From Lysobacter spongiicola DSM 21749 (GTDB lineage: Bacteria > Pseudomonadota > Gammaproteobacteria > Xanthomonadales > Xanthomonadaceae), in NCBI RefSeq assembly GCF_900167055.1, contig NZ_FUXP01000004.1:1-64000 (forward strand): a DNA stretch of 64,000 nt, in the 5' to 3' direction. Made by a program: the position numbers and the translations under genes. Shown one piece after another: positions 46,934 through 60,057 of the stretch (position 1 is the first letter of the stretch; the number at the start of each line of letters is the position of its first letter). The notes under the pieces are model-generated. The model did not search any database and was not told the origin of the DNA. It saw only the letters and a list, made by a program, of their open reading frames with translations.

Positions 46934-46966
46934 CCCCGGAGCTCCGGGGAGGCCGCCTGTTATACT
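46934..46966 (+). promoter_or_regulatory. gyrB upstream palindrome and candidate -10
   Basis: CCCCGGAGCTCCGGGG (46934-46949) is a perfect 16-bp palindrome just after the recF stop. A good -10 hexamer TATACT (46961-46966) follows 11 bp later, 72 bp before the gyrB start. No recognisable -35 lies at 17 bp, so the palindrome occupies that position. It could be a small terminator stem for recF or an operator. Confidence 0.4.
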
Positions 46967-46980
46967 TCCACTACATATAA

Positions 46981-49512
<2,532 letters not shown>

Positions 49513-49629
49513 TCGACCTGGATCCGCCGCGACGCTCGGAAACCCTCCGAGGCGGGCCAATTGACGGCCTGTTCATCATCGCGGGACTACAAAAAGGCTC
49601 CGGTTCGAGATCCTCAAGGAGTCACCACG

Positions 49630-50433
49630 ATGAAGCGCCTGCTCCTGGGCCTGGCGGTCGCGTCCGTCGTCGCCGCCTGTGCCACCACCACCTCCCCCAC
49701 TGGCAGGACCCAGCAGGTCGGGGCCGTGTCCCAGCAGGACCTGGACCGGATGGGGGCACAGGCCTTCGCCAAGTACAAGGCGGAACTCCCGCAGAGCCGT
49801 GATTCCTCGCAGGTGGCGTACGTGAGGTGCGTGGTCAACGCCATCGCGCGTGAGCTGCCCGCGGGCTGGCAGGCGAACTGGGAAACGGCGGTCTTCGTCG
49901 ATGAATCTCCCAATGCCTTCGCGCTCCCCGGGGGCCGGGTCGGGGTCAACACGGGAATCTTCACCGTGGCCAGGAACCAGGACCAGCTCGCCGGCGTGCT
50001 CGCCCACGAAATCGGCCACGTCGTTGCCCGTCACCATGACGAGCGGGTGACGCGGCAGATGGGCGCACAGGCCGGGCTGGGCATCATCGGTGCGCTGGTG
50101 GGCTCGCAATACGGCTCCAGCGCGGCGCAGACCACCCAGCAGCTGGGTGGCGCAGCGGTGCAGACGGCCTTCCTGCTACCCAACAACCGGACCCAGGAAA
50201 GCGAAGCGGACGTCGTTGGACAACAATTGATGGCCAAGGCCGGCTTCGATCCGCAGGGCGCGGTATCCCTGTGGCAGAACATGATCCAGGCCGGCGGGAA
50301 CCGGGCCCCGGAGTTCCTGTCGACGCATCCGGACCCCCAGAATCGCATCGCCGAACTGCGTGCGCGTGCCGACGGATTGACGCCGACCTACCAGCAGGCG
50401 CGTGCCGCCGGGCGCACGCCCAACTGCCGCTAA
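49630..50433 (+). CDS. M48-family metalloprotease lipoprotein (LoiP/BepA-like)
   Basis: 267 residues from the ATG at 49630. The lipobox is VAAC (Cys17). Zinc motif HEIGH (126-130) and the downstream ESEADVVG glutamate give the M48 catalytic site. It is periplasmic, probably anchored to a membrane, and would trim or degrade envelope proteins. Conserved neighbour of gyrB and the ton genes in Xanthomonas-like genomes, which is synteny knowledge rather than something tested here. Confidence 0.88.
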   Translation: MKRLLLGLAVASVVAACATTTSPTGRTQQVGAVSQQDLDRMGAQAFAKYKAELPQSRDSSQVAYVRCVVNAIARELPAGWQANWETAVFVDESPNAFALPGGRVGVNTGIFTVARNQDQLAGVLAHEIGHVVARHHDERVTRQMGAQAGLGIIGALVGSQYGSSAAQTTQQLGGAAVQTAFLLPNNRTQESEADVVGQQLMAKAGFDPQGAVSLWQNMIQAGGNRAPEFLSTHPDPQNRIAELRARADGLTPTYQQARAAGRTPNCR

Positions 50434-50544
50434 CCACGAAACAGCAATCTACACAAGGCGTTACGTAGTGAAGCGACTTTCTGCTAGGTTGCTCCCCTTC
50501 CATTCTTCACGTCGCCTCCAGCTCCAGCGGAGGATGAGGTTTCC

Positions 50545-51735
50545 ATGAAAAATTCCGCGAATAGAACCCGCATGCTCTCCGTGGCTGTGGCGGCCGTCCT
50601 CATCACTGTAATGGGGACCACCGCCGCGCAGTCCGATCGCCGGTCCAGGGATCGGGCAAAGGAGCAAGTTGCCGACAAGGCTCCCGCCTTCCCCGAAGCC
50701 ACCCGGGAAGAGCCGGATACCAAGACCAGTCGAGATTCCGCTCGCAAGCTGCAGAACATGGTGGACCTGTACAACGAACAGAAGCTTGACGAGGCGTTGG
50801 CGGTCTCCAGGGAAATCAGTGCATCGGACGAGTCGAGCAATTACGACAAGGCGGTTGCGGCACAGATGGCGGCACAGGTCGCCTATGCCAACGAAGACAT
50901 GGAAGCCGCTGCAGAGAACTTTGCGAGGGTGGTCGAGTTGGATGCCTTGGACAACGAGAACCACTACACAATGATGCTGAATCTGGCACAGCTCCAGCAG
51001 CATCTTGGCCAGCTTGAAGAGTCCATTGCCACGTTCGACCGCTTCTTCGAGGAGACCGGGAGCAAGCCGGCGGAGGCGACCATGCTGAAGGGACAAGCCC
51101 TGCTGAAGCTTGGTCGCCACGAGGAGGCCATCGCGGCCATGCAAGAGGCTATCGCCGCCGCGGAACAGCCGGATCCTTCCTGGCAGGCACTTCTGATGCA
51201 GGCGCATGCTGAGACCGGCAATGCAGGCGAGGCAGTTCGAATGGCCGAGCAGGTTGCTGCAGCCAAACCGGACGACAAGCGTGCCCAGCTGAACCTGGCG
51301 GCTGTCTATCAGCAGGCGGACATGGCCGACAAGGCGACCGCTGTGCTGGAGCGCCTGCGTGAGTCCGGCAAGCTGGACCAAGCCTCTGAATACCAGCAGT
51401 TGTACGCGACTTACGCGAACATCGAGGGCCGCGAACAGGACACGATCGCCGTGATCGAGGAAGGACTGGCCAAGGGCGTTCTCAAACCCGACTTCAACAC
51501 CCAGATCGCACTCGCACAGGCGAACTACTTTTCCGGAAACGTCGATGCCGGCATCGCTGCTTACCAGAAGGCTGCTCCCCTGGACAGCGACGGAAGCACG
51601 TACCTCAACCTTGCGAAGATTCTCCTCAACGAGGGGCGCACCGCCGAGGCGAAAACAGCAGCACAGAAAGCGAAGGCCAAGGGACTGACCGACCCGCAGG
51701 CGGCAGAGGCGATCCTCGGTCGAGCAGGCGGATGA
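50545..51735 (+). CDS. Secreted tetratricopeptide-repeat protein
   Basis: 396 residues. An N-terminal signal peptide (MLSVAVAAVLITVMGTTAAQ) is followed by a basic linker and about eight TPR-like helix pairs between residues 70 and 390 (for example EAAAENFARVVELDALDNEN, ALLKLGRHEEAIAAMQEAIA, AGIAAYQKAAPLD). Likely a periplasmic scaffold. Its position directly before tonB suggests an accessory role in TonB-dependent uptake, but this is inference. Confidence 0.85.
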   Translation: MKNSANRTRMLSVAVAAVLITVMGTTAAQSDRRSRDRAKEQVADKAPAFPEATREEPDTKTSRDSARKLQNMVDLYNEQKLDEALAVSREISASDESSNYDKAVAAQMAAQVAYANEDMEAAAENFARVVELDALDNENHYTMMLNLAQLQQHLGQLEESIATFDRFFEETGSKPAEATMLKGQALLKLGRHEEAIAAMQEAIAAAEQPDPSWQALLMQAHAETGNAGEAVRMAEQVAAAKPDDKRAQLNLAAVYQQADMADKATAVLERLRESGKLDQASEYQQLYATYANIEGREQDTIAVIEEGLAKGVLKPDFNTQIALAQANYFSGNVDAGIAAYQKAAPLDSDGSTYLNLAKILLNEGRTAEAKTAAQKAKAKGLTDPQAAEAILGRAGG

Positions 51736-51762
51736 CTGTGTCACGAAACCGGCCGTTGCCAC

Positions 51763-51791
51763 TTGGTACCGGCAGTGCGGTTTGGTATATC
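51763..51791 (+). promoter_or_regulatory. Candidate promoter of the ton operon
   Basis: TTGGTA (51763-51768) and TATATC (51786-51791) with a 17-bp spacer, about 90 bp before tonB. No Fur-type box is apparent in the gap. Confidence 0.4.
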
Positions 51792-51883
51792 CTAGGAGGT
51801 TCCCGCCACCGATACACGGCAGGAACCATTAAGGCCCGCGGTGCTTCAGAGCGCCCGGCATCCCCTCCCGAGCTGACGGCGCA

Positions 51884-52552
<669 letters not shown>

Positions 52553-52656
52553 TGCCGGCGAAGATCCTTTACGGATTCACACCCCCGGGTCGAAGTTGAG
52601 TCACAGTTGCTTCATTCGTTAGTCCCTTTCTTCCACGACATCCAAAGGTAAGCGTC

Positions 52657-53406
52657 ATGCTTCAGGAAACCACCACCGCCGCTGCTGGAGGCAACAACGC
52701 CGAAGCTTTCCAGCAGATGAGCTTCTCCCACATGATCACCCAGTTCGACACCGTCGCCTGGATCGTGTTCCTCACGCTGGTTCTCTTCTCGGTCCTGTCG
52801 GTGTACTGGATCGTGGTCAACATGATCAAGAACGCGCGCCTGCGCTCCACCTCCGATCGGGTGATGAGCACGTTCTGGGAAACTCCCAATGGCCAGGACG
52901 CCATCCGCTACATGGAAGAGCAGAAGCGCAGCGAGCCGTTCTCGAAGATCGCGCTCGATGCCGCCCAGGCAGCCGCCCACCACCAGCGCCATGAAGGTTC
53001 GCGCCTGGTCGAGTCGCTGAACCGCTCGGAGTTCGTGGACCGCGCCCTGCGCCAGGCCGTGACCCGCGAGTCGATGCGTCTCGAGAACGGCCTGACGCTG
53101 CTGGCAACCGTCGGCGCCACCGCGCCGTTCGTTGGACTGCTCGGTACCGTTTGGGGCATCTACCACGCCCTGATCCGCATCGGTGCCACCGGCAACGCGT
53201 CGATCGACGCCGTGGCGGGTCCGGTCGGCGAGGCGCTGATCATGACCGCGTTCGGTCTGTTCGTCGCCATCCCGGCGGTGCTGGCGTTCAACTTCTTCAC
53301 CCGCACCAACCGGGTGACGAACAACAAGATGGACACCTTCGCCCACGACCTGCACGACTTCTTCGCCACCGGCTCGCGCGTCGGCGAAGTCGGCAAGCCG
53401 CAGTAA
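52657..53406 (+). CDS. exbB: Biopolymer transport protein ExbB (MotA/TolQ/ExbB)
   Basis: 249 residues with three membrane helices at about 33-57, 147-172 and 193-216 (VAWIVFLTLVLFSVLSVYWI, LLATVGATAPFVGLLGTVWG, LIMTAFGLFVAIPAVLAFNF) and the conserved ExbB TVGATAPFVGLLGTVWGI motif. It forms the pentameric proton channel of the Ton system. Second gene of the operon, 104 bp after tonB. Confidence 0.92.
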   Translation: MLQETTTAAAGGNNAEAFQQMSFSHMITQFDTVAWIVFLTLVLFSVLSVYWIVVNMIKNARLRSTSDRVMSTFWETPNGQDAIRYMEEQKRSEPFSKIALDAAQAAAHHQRHEGSRLVESLNRSEFVDRALRQAVTRESMRLENGLTLLATVGATAPFVGLLGTVWGIYHALIRIGATGNASIDAVAGPVGEALIMTAFGLFVAIPAVLAFNFFTRTNRVTNNKMDTFAHDLHDFFATGSRVGEVGKPQ

Positions 53407-53440
53407 GCGTCCATCCAACAGGTTCAGTCGGAGTTCGGAA

Positions 53441-53866
53441 ATGGCCTTCAGTTCAGGCAACAACAGCGGCGGACCCATGGCGGACATCAACGTCACGCCG
53501 CTGGTCGACGTGATGCTGGTGCTCCTGATCATCTTCATGATCACGGCGCCCTTGATGTCGCACAAAATCCAGGTCGACCTGCCCGAAGCCAATCTGGACC
53601 GGAAGGAAGACCTGGCTCCGGAGGTCCCGCCGATCACCCTGGCGATCGAAGCCGACGGCTCGTTGTACTGGAACGACGAGCCCATTGATGCGGGACTGCT
53701 CGAGAGCCGGCTCTCGGTGGAGGCGCAGAAGACACCGCAGCCACAGATCAACGTGCGCGGTGACAAGACGACCAAGTATCGCTTCGTTCGCGAGGTGATG
53801 GACGTCGCCCAGGCCCAGGGCATGCGCAAGGTCGGATTCGTGGCGATCAAGGATCGCTCCAACTAA
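53441..53866 (+). CDS. exbD: Biopolymer transport protein ExbD, copy 1
   Basis: 141 residues. The start [20 protein letters not shown] contains the membrane helix with the proton-carrying Asp. The C-terminal periplasmic domain has EADGSLYWNDEPID and KTTKYRFVREVMDVAQAQG. Works with ExbB and TonB. A second exbD copy follows after 15 bp. Confidence 0.92.
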   Translation: MAFSSGNNSGGPMADINVTPLVDVMLVLLIIFMITAPLMSHKIQVDLPEANLDRKEDLAPEVPPITLAIEADGSLYWNDEPIDAGLLESRLSVEAQKTPQPQINVRGDKTTKYRFVREVMDVAQAQGMRKVGFVAIKDRSN

Positions 53867-53881
53867 ACCGGAGAACACAGC

Positions 53882-54292
53882 ATGGCTTTCAGTTCAAACT
53901 CCGGCGGCGGCGCGATGAGCGACATCAACGTGACACCGTTGGTGGACGTGCTCCTAGTGCTCCTGATCATCTTCATGGTCACCGCGCCGATCGCGTCGTA
54001 TCCGATCGAGGTCAACCTTCCGCAGCGCTCTACTGTTCCACCACCGCTGACCGAGCCGCCGCCGCCAGTGCGCCTGCGGATCGATGCGGCCGGACAGATC
54101 TACTGGAACGACTCGCTGTACCCGCTGTCCACGATTTCCAACATGATGCTGATGGAGGTCCAGAAGGATCCGACCAACCAGCCGCAGCTGGAGATCGACA
54201 CCAACGAGGACGCGGATTACGGCACGCTTGCCAAGGTACTCGCCGCGGCAAAGAACGCGGACATGAAAAAGATCGGTTTCGTACAGGACTGA
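53882..54292 (+). CDS. exbD2: Biopolymer transport protein ExbD, copy 2
   Basis: 136 residues. [20 protein letters not shown] repeats the ExbD membrane helix and Asp. The periplasmic part differs from copy 1 ([40 protein letters not shown]). Paired exbD genes next to tonB and exbB are known from Xanthomonas, where the second copy has its own role; no function is assumed here. Confidence 0.9.
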   Translation: MAFSSNSGGGAMSDINVTPLVDVLLVLLIIFMVTAPIASYPIEVNLPQRSTVPPPLTEPPPPVRLRIDAAGQIYWNDSLYPLSTISNMMLMEVQKDPTNQPQLEIDTNEDADYGTLAKVLAAAKNADMKKIGFVQD

Positions 54293-54317
54293 TCGACGAC
54301 GCTTACCGTCTTTGGAA

Positions 54318-54344
54318 ACGCCGCCTCCGGGCGGCGTTTTTTTT
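54318..54344 (+). terminator. Intrinsic terminator of the ton operon
   Basis: Stem ACGCCGCC (54318-54325) with GGCGGCGT (54330-54337), loop TCCG, followed by an eight-T run. The T-run includes the stop codon (54343-54345) of the convergent pdxJ gene. Confidence 0.9.
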
Positions 54345-55116
54345 ATCCCGCTGCTTCGAGGATGTCGATGTAGCGCCGGACGGTCCGGTCCAACCCTTCG
54401 TAAAGCGCTTCGCCAATCAATGCGTGACCGATCGATACCTCCTCGATAGGGGCGACAGTGGCGAGAAAGGCGCCGAGGTTGTCTTGGCTGAGGTCGTGGC
54501 CGGCGTTCAGTTGCAGCCCCGCCCGCGTAGCGAGTCCGGCATAGCGGGCGAAGCGTTCCAGCATCGGTGCCGCGCCGCCTCGCGAGTAGGTATCGGCGAA
54601 CGGACCGGTATAGAGCTCAAGCCGGTCAGCGCCAATGGCGGCAGCTCTCCCCACCTGTTCTTCCTGCATCCCGCTGGCTCCATCGGCGTCGGCGAACAGG
54701 CTGACGCGGCAGCCCAGGGACTTCAGGTGGGCGACGATCGGAACCAGGCTGGCCCCGTCACGAACGAAATCGAAGCCGTGGTCGGAGGTGATCTGCCCGT
54801 CACTGTCGGGCACCAGCGTCGCCTGCGCCGGCCGGACTTCTTCACAGAGCGCGAGGAATCCCGGATAGCCTTCGCGCGGAGGCGCAAAAGGATTGCCTTC
54901 GAGGTTGAACTCGACGCGGCGCGACCGCGTGAGTTCCGCCAGCGCCCGCACGTCATCGGCACGTACGTGGCGGGCATCGGGACGGGGATGTACGGTGATC
55001 CCGTGCGCACCTGCATCCAGGCAGGCAGTGGCCGCGCGCACGATGTCGGGCTCACTGCCTCCGCGGGAGTTGCGCAGCACCGCGATCTTGTTGACGTTGA
55101 CGCTCAGGACGGTCAT
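54343..55116 (-). CDS. pdxJ: Pyridoxine 5'-phosphate synthase
   Basis: 257 residues. [53 protein letters not shown] and [12 protein letters not shown] match PdxJ. It makes pyridoxine 5'-phosphate from deoxyxylulose phosphate and 3-amino-2-oxopropyl phosphate in vitamin B6 synthesis. Convergent with the ton operon. Confidence 0.95.
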   Translation of the reverse strand: MTVLSVNVNKIAVLRNSRGGSEPDIVRAATACLDAGAHGITVHPRPDARHVRADDVRALAELTRSRRVEFNLEGNPFAPPREGYPGFLALCEEVRPAQATLVPDSDGQITSDHGFDFVRDGASLVPIVAHLKSLGCRVSLFADADGASGMQEEQVGRAAAIGADRLELYTGPFADTYSRGGAAPMLERFARYAGLATRAGLQLNAGHDLSQDNLGAFLATVAPIEEVSIGHALIGEALYEGLDRTVRRYIDILEAAG

Positions 55117-55155
55117 GCGCGCAGTCTACCCAGACGCGCAGCATCAGTCCCGCGG

Positions 55156-55404
55156 TTACGGCTGGCGCGGATCCACGGCCTTGCGCGCTTCCGCCTGCTC
55201 CCGCATCCGTCGCAGTACTTCCGGGTCGACCATCATTGATTCGTCGCGGCTGCGGCTGCCGACCCGCCGTGCCAGGAGCTGCATCAGCCCGGTGAGCCCG
55301 AGCACCAGCGAAACCAGCAGGCAGAACACCAGCAGTCCGACGGAGGTGGTTCGGAAAGCGATGACCAGGGCGGCAAGGGAAGCCAGGAACAGCAACCACG
55401 GCAT
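55156..55404 (-). CDS. Small membrane protein of unknown function
   Basis: 82 residues from the ATG at 55404, preceded by CGGAG. Two membrane helices (about 2-20 and 24-44), then a charged tail (DESMMVDPEVLRRMREQAEA). Not recognised. Probably co-transcribed with pdxJ, 39 bp ahead of it. Confidence 0.55.
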   Translation of the reverse strand: MPWLLFLASLAALVIAFRTTSVGLLVFCLLVSLVLGLTGLMQLLARRVGSRSRDESMMVDPEVLRRMREQAEARKAVDPRQP

Positions 55405-55502
55405 GACGGGCTCCGGAACGGGCAATGGCGGGCGAAACGAGTCTACCGGGGCGTCGCGCCTCCCGACCATCCGCCGGGGCCGCCGCAAGCGCCGTCGATC
55501 GG

Positions 55503-56939
55503 TCAGAGCAGCGGCGACACGACCCGGGCGAGCGCTTCGGGCAGGCGCGATCGCCAGAGCGGCCGGTCACGATCGTTGCGCACGAGCTGGCAGCTCCCGC
55601 ACTCCGCCTCGATCAGTTCAGCCAACGAGGCGACCAGGTCGCGGTCCCGGAACAGTACGGAAATCTCGAAGTTCAGGCGGAAGCTGCGGTGGTCGAAGTT
55701 GGCACTTCCGAGGATGGCGAGGTCGTCGTCGCACAGAAGCGCCTTGCTGTGCAGCATCCGCGGCCCGTACTCGTAGATCCGCACGCCGGCCGCGAGCAGC
55801 GCGTCGAAATACGAACGGGCGGCATAGGTGACCAGCCGGCTGTCGCTGAGCTTGGGCACCAGCAGCCGGACGTCCAGTCCGCCGAGTGCCGCCGAGGTCA
55901 GCGCCATCATCGCCGCTTCCCCCGGGACGAAGTACGGCGTCATCAGCCACACACGACGCTGGGCGGCATGGATCGCACCCACGTGCAGGCGGTGGATCGG
56001 CTCCCATGAGGTATCCGGGCCGGACACAAGCACCTGCGCCGACACCGGGCCCGGACCGCCTCCACCGCGCGGCAACTTCGGCGGCGGCTGGCCGGTGGCG
56101 TAGACCCAGTCTTCGATGAAGACCAACTGCAGTGTGTCCACCACCTCGCCCTCGAGCCGCAGATGCAGGTCGCGGTAGGCATCCGCACGCAGCCGCTCGT
56201 CCTGCTCGTCGGTGATGTTGATGCCCCCGGTAAAGGCCACCTTCCCGTCGATCACCACGATCTTTCGGTGGGTCCGCAGGTTGAGCCATGGCCGCTTCCA
56301 GAACCAGCGCAGGCGCATCGGGTGGAACCAGGCCACCTCGCCGCCGGCCTCCAGCAGCGGGCGAAGGAAGCGCCGCGACACCTTGCCCGAGCCGACCGCA
56401 TCCAGCAGCAGCCGGACCGTCACCCCGGCGCGCGCGCGCTCCACCAGCCGGTCCAGCAGCGCCTGCCCGGTCCGGTCGGGAAGGAAAATGTAGTACTCGA
56501 GGTGGATGTGCGCGGTCGCGGCGTCCACCGCGGCCAGCAGTTGCTCGTACTTTGCCGCACCGTCTACCAGCAGCGTCACTGACGTCGCGGTGTTGGGTGG
56601 CAGGCCGGTCGACGCCTGCCCGAGCCGCGCCAGCTCGATCGTCTCTGCATCGGGCTCCATGCCCGGCGGTGGGGGCGGCAGTGCGGCCCGGGCCCGCACC
56701 CGGCGCAACCGCTGGCGCTGGATCTTCTGCGGGCCCAGGAAGTAGTAGATCAGGAAGCCGAGGTAAGGCAGCGCCGCCAGACTGATCAGCCAGCTGATCG
56801 TGGCCGCCGGATGTCGCTTCTGCAGCACGATCATCATGCCCAGGCCGAGCAGGTAGGCGATCCAGCCGGCTGCCAGCAGGAACTTGATGTGATCGATCGA
56901 GAGCAGGTCGCGCCACAGGTCGATCAGGCCGTCGGGCAT
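55503..56939 (-). CDS. cls: Cardiolipin synthase (PLD family)
   Basis: 478 residues. Two N-terminal membrane segments (FLLAAGWIAYLLGLGMMIVL and following) precede two phospholipase D motifs, HRKIVVIDGKVAFTGGIN and HSKALLCDDDLAILGSANFD, as in bacterial cardiolipin synthases. It transfers a phosphatidyl group between phosphatidylglycerol molecules. Divergent from the radical SAM gene. Confidence 0.9.
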   Translation of the reverse strand: MPDGLIDLWRDLLSIDHIKFLLAAGWIAYLLGLGMMIVLQKRHPAATISWLISLAALPYLGFLIYYFLGPQKIQRQRLRRVRARAALPPPPPGMEPDAETIELARLGQASTGLPPNTATSVTLLVDGAAKYEQLLAAVDAATAHIHLEYYIFLPDRTGQALLDRLVERARAGVTVRLLLDAVGSGKVSRRFLRPLLEAGGEVAWFHPMRLRWFWKRPWLNLRTHRKIVVIDGKVAFTGGINITDEQDERLRADAYRDLHLRLEGEVVDTLQLVFIEDWVYATGQPPPKLPRGGGGPGPVSAQVLVSGPDTSWEPIHRLHVGAIHAAQRRVWLMTPYFVPGEAAMMALTSAALGGLDVRLLVPKLSDSRLVTYAARSYFDALLAAGVRIYEYGPRMLHSKALLCDDDLAILGSANFDHRSFRLNFEISVLFRDRDLVASLAELIEAECGSCQLVRNDRDRPLWRSRLPEALARVVSPLL

Positions 56940-57009
56940 CCGGTTTTCAACCCTGAATGATTAAGGGACATCGCTTGCTGTGCGACGCGGCCCGCCTAGG
57001 CTACGGCGC

Positions 57010-58098
57010 ATGGAAGACGCCCGCAAAGCCCAAGTGCCCATCAAGGGCCGCGGCGCCGCCTCGAAAGTGGCGGGACGGTTCGGGAACACACGTGCTGTGG
57101 GGACCGACGATGGTTGGGGCTCCGTGTACGAAGACCTGGCCGAGACCCCCCGCCTGCAGACCGTGGTGACCGAGGAGCGCGCGCGCAGCGTCATCACCCG
57201 CAATGACTCTCCGGACATCGGCTTCAGCCAGTCGGTCAATCCCTACCGGGGATGCGAGCACGGCTGCGTCTATTGTTTCGCCCGGCCGTCCCATGCGTAC
57301 CTGGATCTGTCGCCCGGCCTGGACTTCGAAAGCCGGTTGTTCGCCAAGACCAATGCCGCCGAGCGACTGCGGGTGGAGCTTGCCAGGCCCGGTTATCGTC
57401 CGTCCCCGATCGCGCTGGGGATCAACACGGATGCCTACCAGCCCATCGAACGCCGCTACGAAGTGACCCGGGAAGTGCTGCAGGTACTGGCGGACTGCCG
57501 GCACCCGGTGAGCTTCGTCACCAAGAGCGCCATGATCGAGCGCGACCTGGAACTGCTGGCGGGCATGGCGGCGAAGGGGCTGGTTACCGTCTACTTCTCC
57601 ATCACCACGCTCGACAACCGGCTGGCGTCCCGGATGGAACCCCGGGCCTCGGCGCCCCATGCGAAGCTGCGCGCGATGCGGTCGCTGGCCGATGCCGGGG
57701 TGCCCGTGGGGGTGATGGTCGCGCCGGTGGTCCCGATGATCACCGACAACGAGATGGAGGCGATCCTCGAAGCCTCACGCGAACACGGTGCGCGCGCCGC
57801 GGGCTACGTGCTCTTGCGGTTGCCGCACGAGCTCAAGCAGGTGTGGCGCGAGTGGCTGGAACTGCACTATCCGGACCGTGCCGCGCATGTCATGAGCCTG
57901 CTCAGGCAGATGCGCGGCGGCAAGGACTACGACAGCAACTTCGGCAGCCGGATGCGGGGAGAAGGGCCATTCGCGGACCTGATCGGCCAGCGTTTCCGCA
58001 AGGCCCACCGGCGCCTGGGGTTCGGGCGGCTGCCGGCGCTGGATTGCAGCCGCTTCGCGCCGCCACGGGTGCCCTCGCCGCAGGGCGAACTGTTCTGA
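57010..58098 (+). CDS. Radical SAM protein, PA0069 family
   Basis: 362 residues from the ATG at 57010. Radical SAM cluster motif C82-x3-C86-x2-C89 (CEHGCVYC), then GINTDAYQPIERRY, TKSAMIERDLELL and MRGGKDYDSNFGSRM. The family resembles SplB-like and Rv2578c-type proteins; substrate unknown. The start is taken from the family N-terminus MEDARKAQVPIKGRGA-like pattern. Confidence 0.88.
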   Translation: MEDARKAQVPIKGRGAASKVAGRFGNTRAVGTDDGWGSVYEDLAETPRLQTVVTEERARSVITRNDSPDIGFSQSVNPYRGCEHGCVYCFARPSHAYLDLSPGLDFESRLFAKTNAAERLRVELARPGYRPSPIALGINTDAYQPIERRYEVTREVLQVLADCRHPVSFVTKSAMIERDLELLAGMAAKGLVTVYFSITTLDNRLASRMEPRASAPHAKLRAMRSLADAGVPVGVMVAPVVPMITDNEMEAILEASREHGARAAGYVLLRLPHELKQVWREWLELHYPDRAAHVMSLLRQMRGGKDYDSNFGSRMRGEGPFADLIGQRFRKAHRRLGFGRLPALDCSRFAPPRVPSPQGELF

Positions 58099-58113
58099 TC
58101 CGGCGCAGCGTAC

Positions 58114-59940
58114 CTAGCCCATCCCCGGCAACATCGGTCCGTCGAGCCAGATCCAGCGCGTCATCCATGCGGAGACGAGCGCGATCATCATGGTCAGGGG
58201 CACGCCGATACGCATGAAATCGCCGAAACGATAGCCACCGGGGCCCAGGATCAACAGGTTGCCGTGGTGTCCGATCGGCGTGAGGAAGGCCACCACCGCG
58301 CCAAGCGCGGTACACACCACCAGTGGTGTGGGGCTGATCCCCATCGATTGACCCAGATGCACCGCGATCGGGCCCAGCAGCACCACCGTGGCCGAATCGG
58401 ACAACACCTGGGTCAGCAGCGCCGCCAGCCCGAACAGCACCAGCAGTATCGCCAGTACCGGCCAGCCCGCCACCATCTTCTCCAGGCCGCCGGCCAGCAT
58501 GCCCGCGGTACCCGTCTGTTCCATCGCGATGCCCAGCGGGATCACGCCGGCGATCATCACGAACACGCGTACGTCGATCTCCCGGTAGGCCTGCCCGATG
58601 TCCACGCAGCGTGTGGCGACCACCGCCACCGCGCCCAGCAGGAAAGCCAGCGGCACCGGCAGCCAGCCGGTCACGGCCGCAAGGATGGTGGCGCCCAGGA
58701 TGGACAGGGCGAGTGGCGCCCGGACCCGTCGCTTGGCCTCGCCCGCGAACGGCACCAGCATCAGGAAGCCGTGGTGGGTGGCGAGTTCGGCGAACCGCGA
58801 AGGCTTGCCCCACAGGACCAGCAGGTCGCCCTCGCGCAGGCGCGCATCGGCCAGGCGACGCGCGACGTGGCCCTCGCGGCGCCACAGGCCGGCGATGACC
58901 GCCTTGAAGTGGTGCGAGAAATCCAGCTCGCGGATGCTGCGCCCGATGAACTCCGAGCCCGGCGCCACCACCGCCTGCACGAGCTGGGCCTCGCCTTCCC
59001 CGTCTTCGTCATCGTCCTTTCCGCCGAACCTCGCGATGGCGTACAGCTCCAGCCCGGGATCGTCGTGCAGCGACGCCAGCGCATCCGCGGAGGCTTCCAC
59101 CAGCAGCACGTCGCCGCTGATCAGCGGGCTCTGCGGCCCCAAGTCACGCCGAAGGCGGTCGTCACGCATCCAGCCGACCAGGCGGAAGCGGTCGCCGAGC
59201 GCCTTCTCCAGTTCCGCAAGCGGGCGGGTACTCCAGCGCGATCCTTCCACCACGAGCAGCTCGGTGCGGTAGCGATCCAGCCGCAGGTAACCGTCATCAC
59301 CGCTGCCGGCGCCGCGCTTGGGCAGCAGCCAGCGCGCCAGCAGCATGTAGACCACGCCGATGATCACCAGTGCGATACCGATCGGCGTGATCGAGAAGAT
59401 GCCAAGCCCCTCGGCGCCTGTCCGCTCCAGCAGGTTGTCGGCGAGCAGGAATGCGGGCGCGCTGACCAGCGTCAGGCAGGTGCCGAGCGATGCCGCCAGC
59501 GACATCGGCATCAACAGCCGGGAAGCCGACAACCCGTGTTCGCGGGCGAACCGGGTCAGGATCGGCATCATCATCGCGGTCACCATCACGTGGTGGGTGA
59601 AGGACGCCATCGCCGCCACCGCGGGCATGGTCACCGCGATCGAGCGGGCCTCGCTCCTGCCCGAGGCGCGCCCGATCCACTGGCCGACATGTTCGGTGAT
59701 GCCGGTCGCACCGAGGGCTCCGGAGATCACGAACACCGCGGCGACGATAATCGCGGGCTCGCTGGCAAAACCCGACAGCGCCTCCTGTTCGTCCAGGATC
59801 CCGGTCAGCACCAGTGCGAGCAGGATCAGCATCGCGCTGACATCCACCCGCACCCGCTCGCTGATGAACAGGTACAGCCCGCCGGCCAGGATCAGCAGGA
59901 AGACCAGTTGCTGCAGGGTGATCGGGAGCATCTCCATCAT
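58114..59940 (-). CDS. SLC13-family permease with TrkA-C domains
   Basis: 608 residues. Multiple membrane helices in two halves (LPITLQQLVFLLILAGGLYL, AIIVAAVFVISGALGATGIT, AVAAMASFTHHVMVTAMMMP; then ILGATILAAVTGWLPVPLAF, VFMIAGVIPLGIAMEQTGTA) flank two RCK_C/TrkA-C regulatory domains at about 210-380. The family carries dicarboxylates, sulfate or other anions with Na+; substrate undetermined. Divergent from the PAS kinase. Confidence 0.85.
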   Translation of the reverse strand: MMEMLPITLQQLVFLLILAGGLYLFISERVRVDVSAMLILLALVLTGILDEQEALSGFASEPAIIVAAVFVISGALGATGITEHVGQWIGRASGRSEARSIAVTMPAVAAMASFTHHVMVTAMMMPILTRFAREHGLSASRLLMPMSLAASLGTCLTLVSAPAFLLADNLLERTGAEGLGIFSITPIGIALVIIGVVYMLLARWLLPKRGAGSGDDGYLRLDRYRTELLVVEGSRWSTRPLAELEKALGDRFRLVGWMRDDRLRRDLGPQSPLISGDVLLVEASADALASLHDDPGLELYAIARFGGKDDDEDGEGEAQLVQAVVAPGSEFIGRSIRELDFSHHFKAVIAGLWRREGHVARRLADARLREGDLLVLWGKPSRFAELATHHGFLMLVPFAGEAKRRVRAPLALSILGATILAAVTGWLPVPLAFLLGAVAVVATRCVDIGQAYREIDVRVFVMIAGVIPLGIAMEQTGTAGMLAGGLEKMVAGWPVLAILLVLFGLAALLTQVLSDSATVVLLGPIAVHLGQSMGISPTPLVVCTALGAVVAFLTPIGHHGNLLILGPGGYRFGDFMRIGVPLTMMIALVSAWMTRWIWLDGPMLPGMG

Positions 59941-60057
59941 GGGCGGTATTGTGAGCTACAACGCCAGCTGTACGCGTGGGCGCGGCCCCCGCCCAATGCA
60001 CCGGCCCGTCACGGAGCGGGCCGATACACTTGCGGCTGGATCTCCACCGGCAGGACC

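Noticed and set aside
58264-60057. 5' part of a 970-codon plus-strand open frame
   Set aside because: Only the part from 60058 is a gene (PAS kinase); the rest is antisense to the SLC13 permease.
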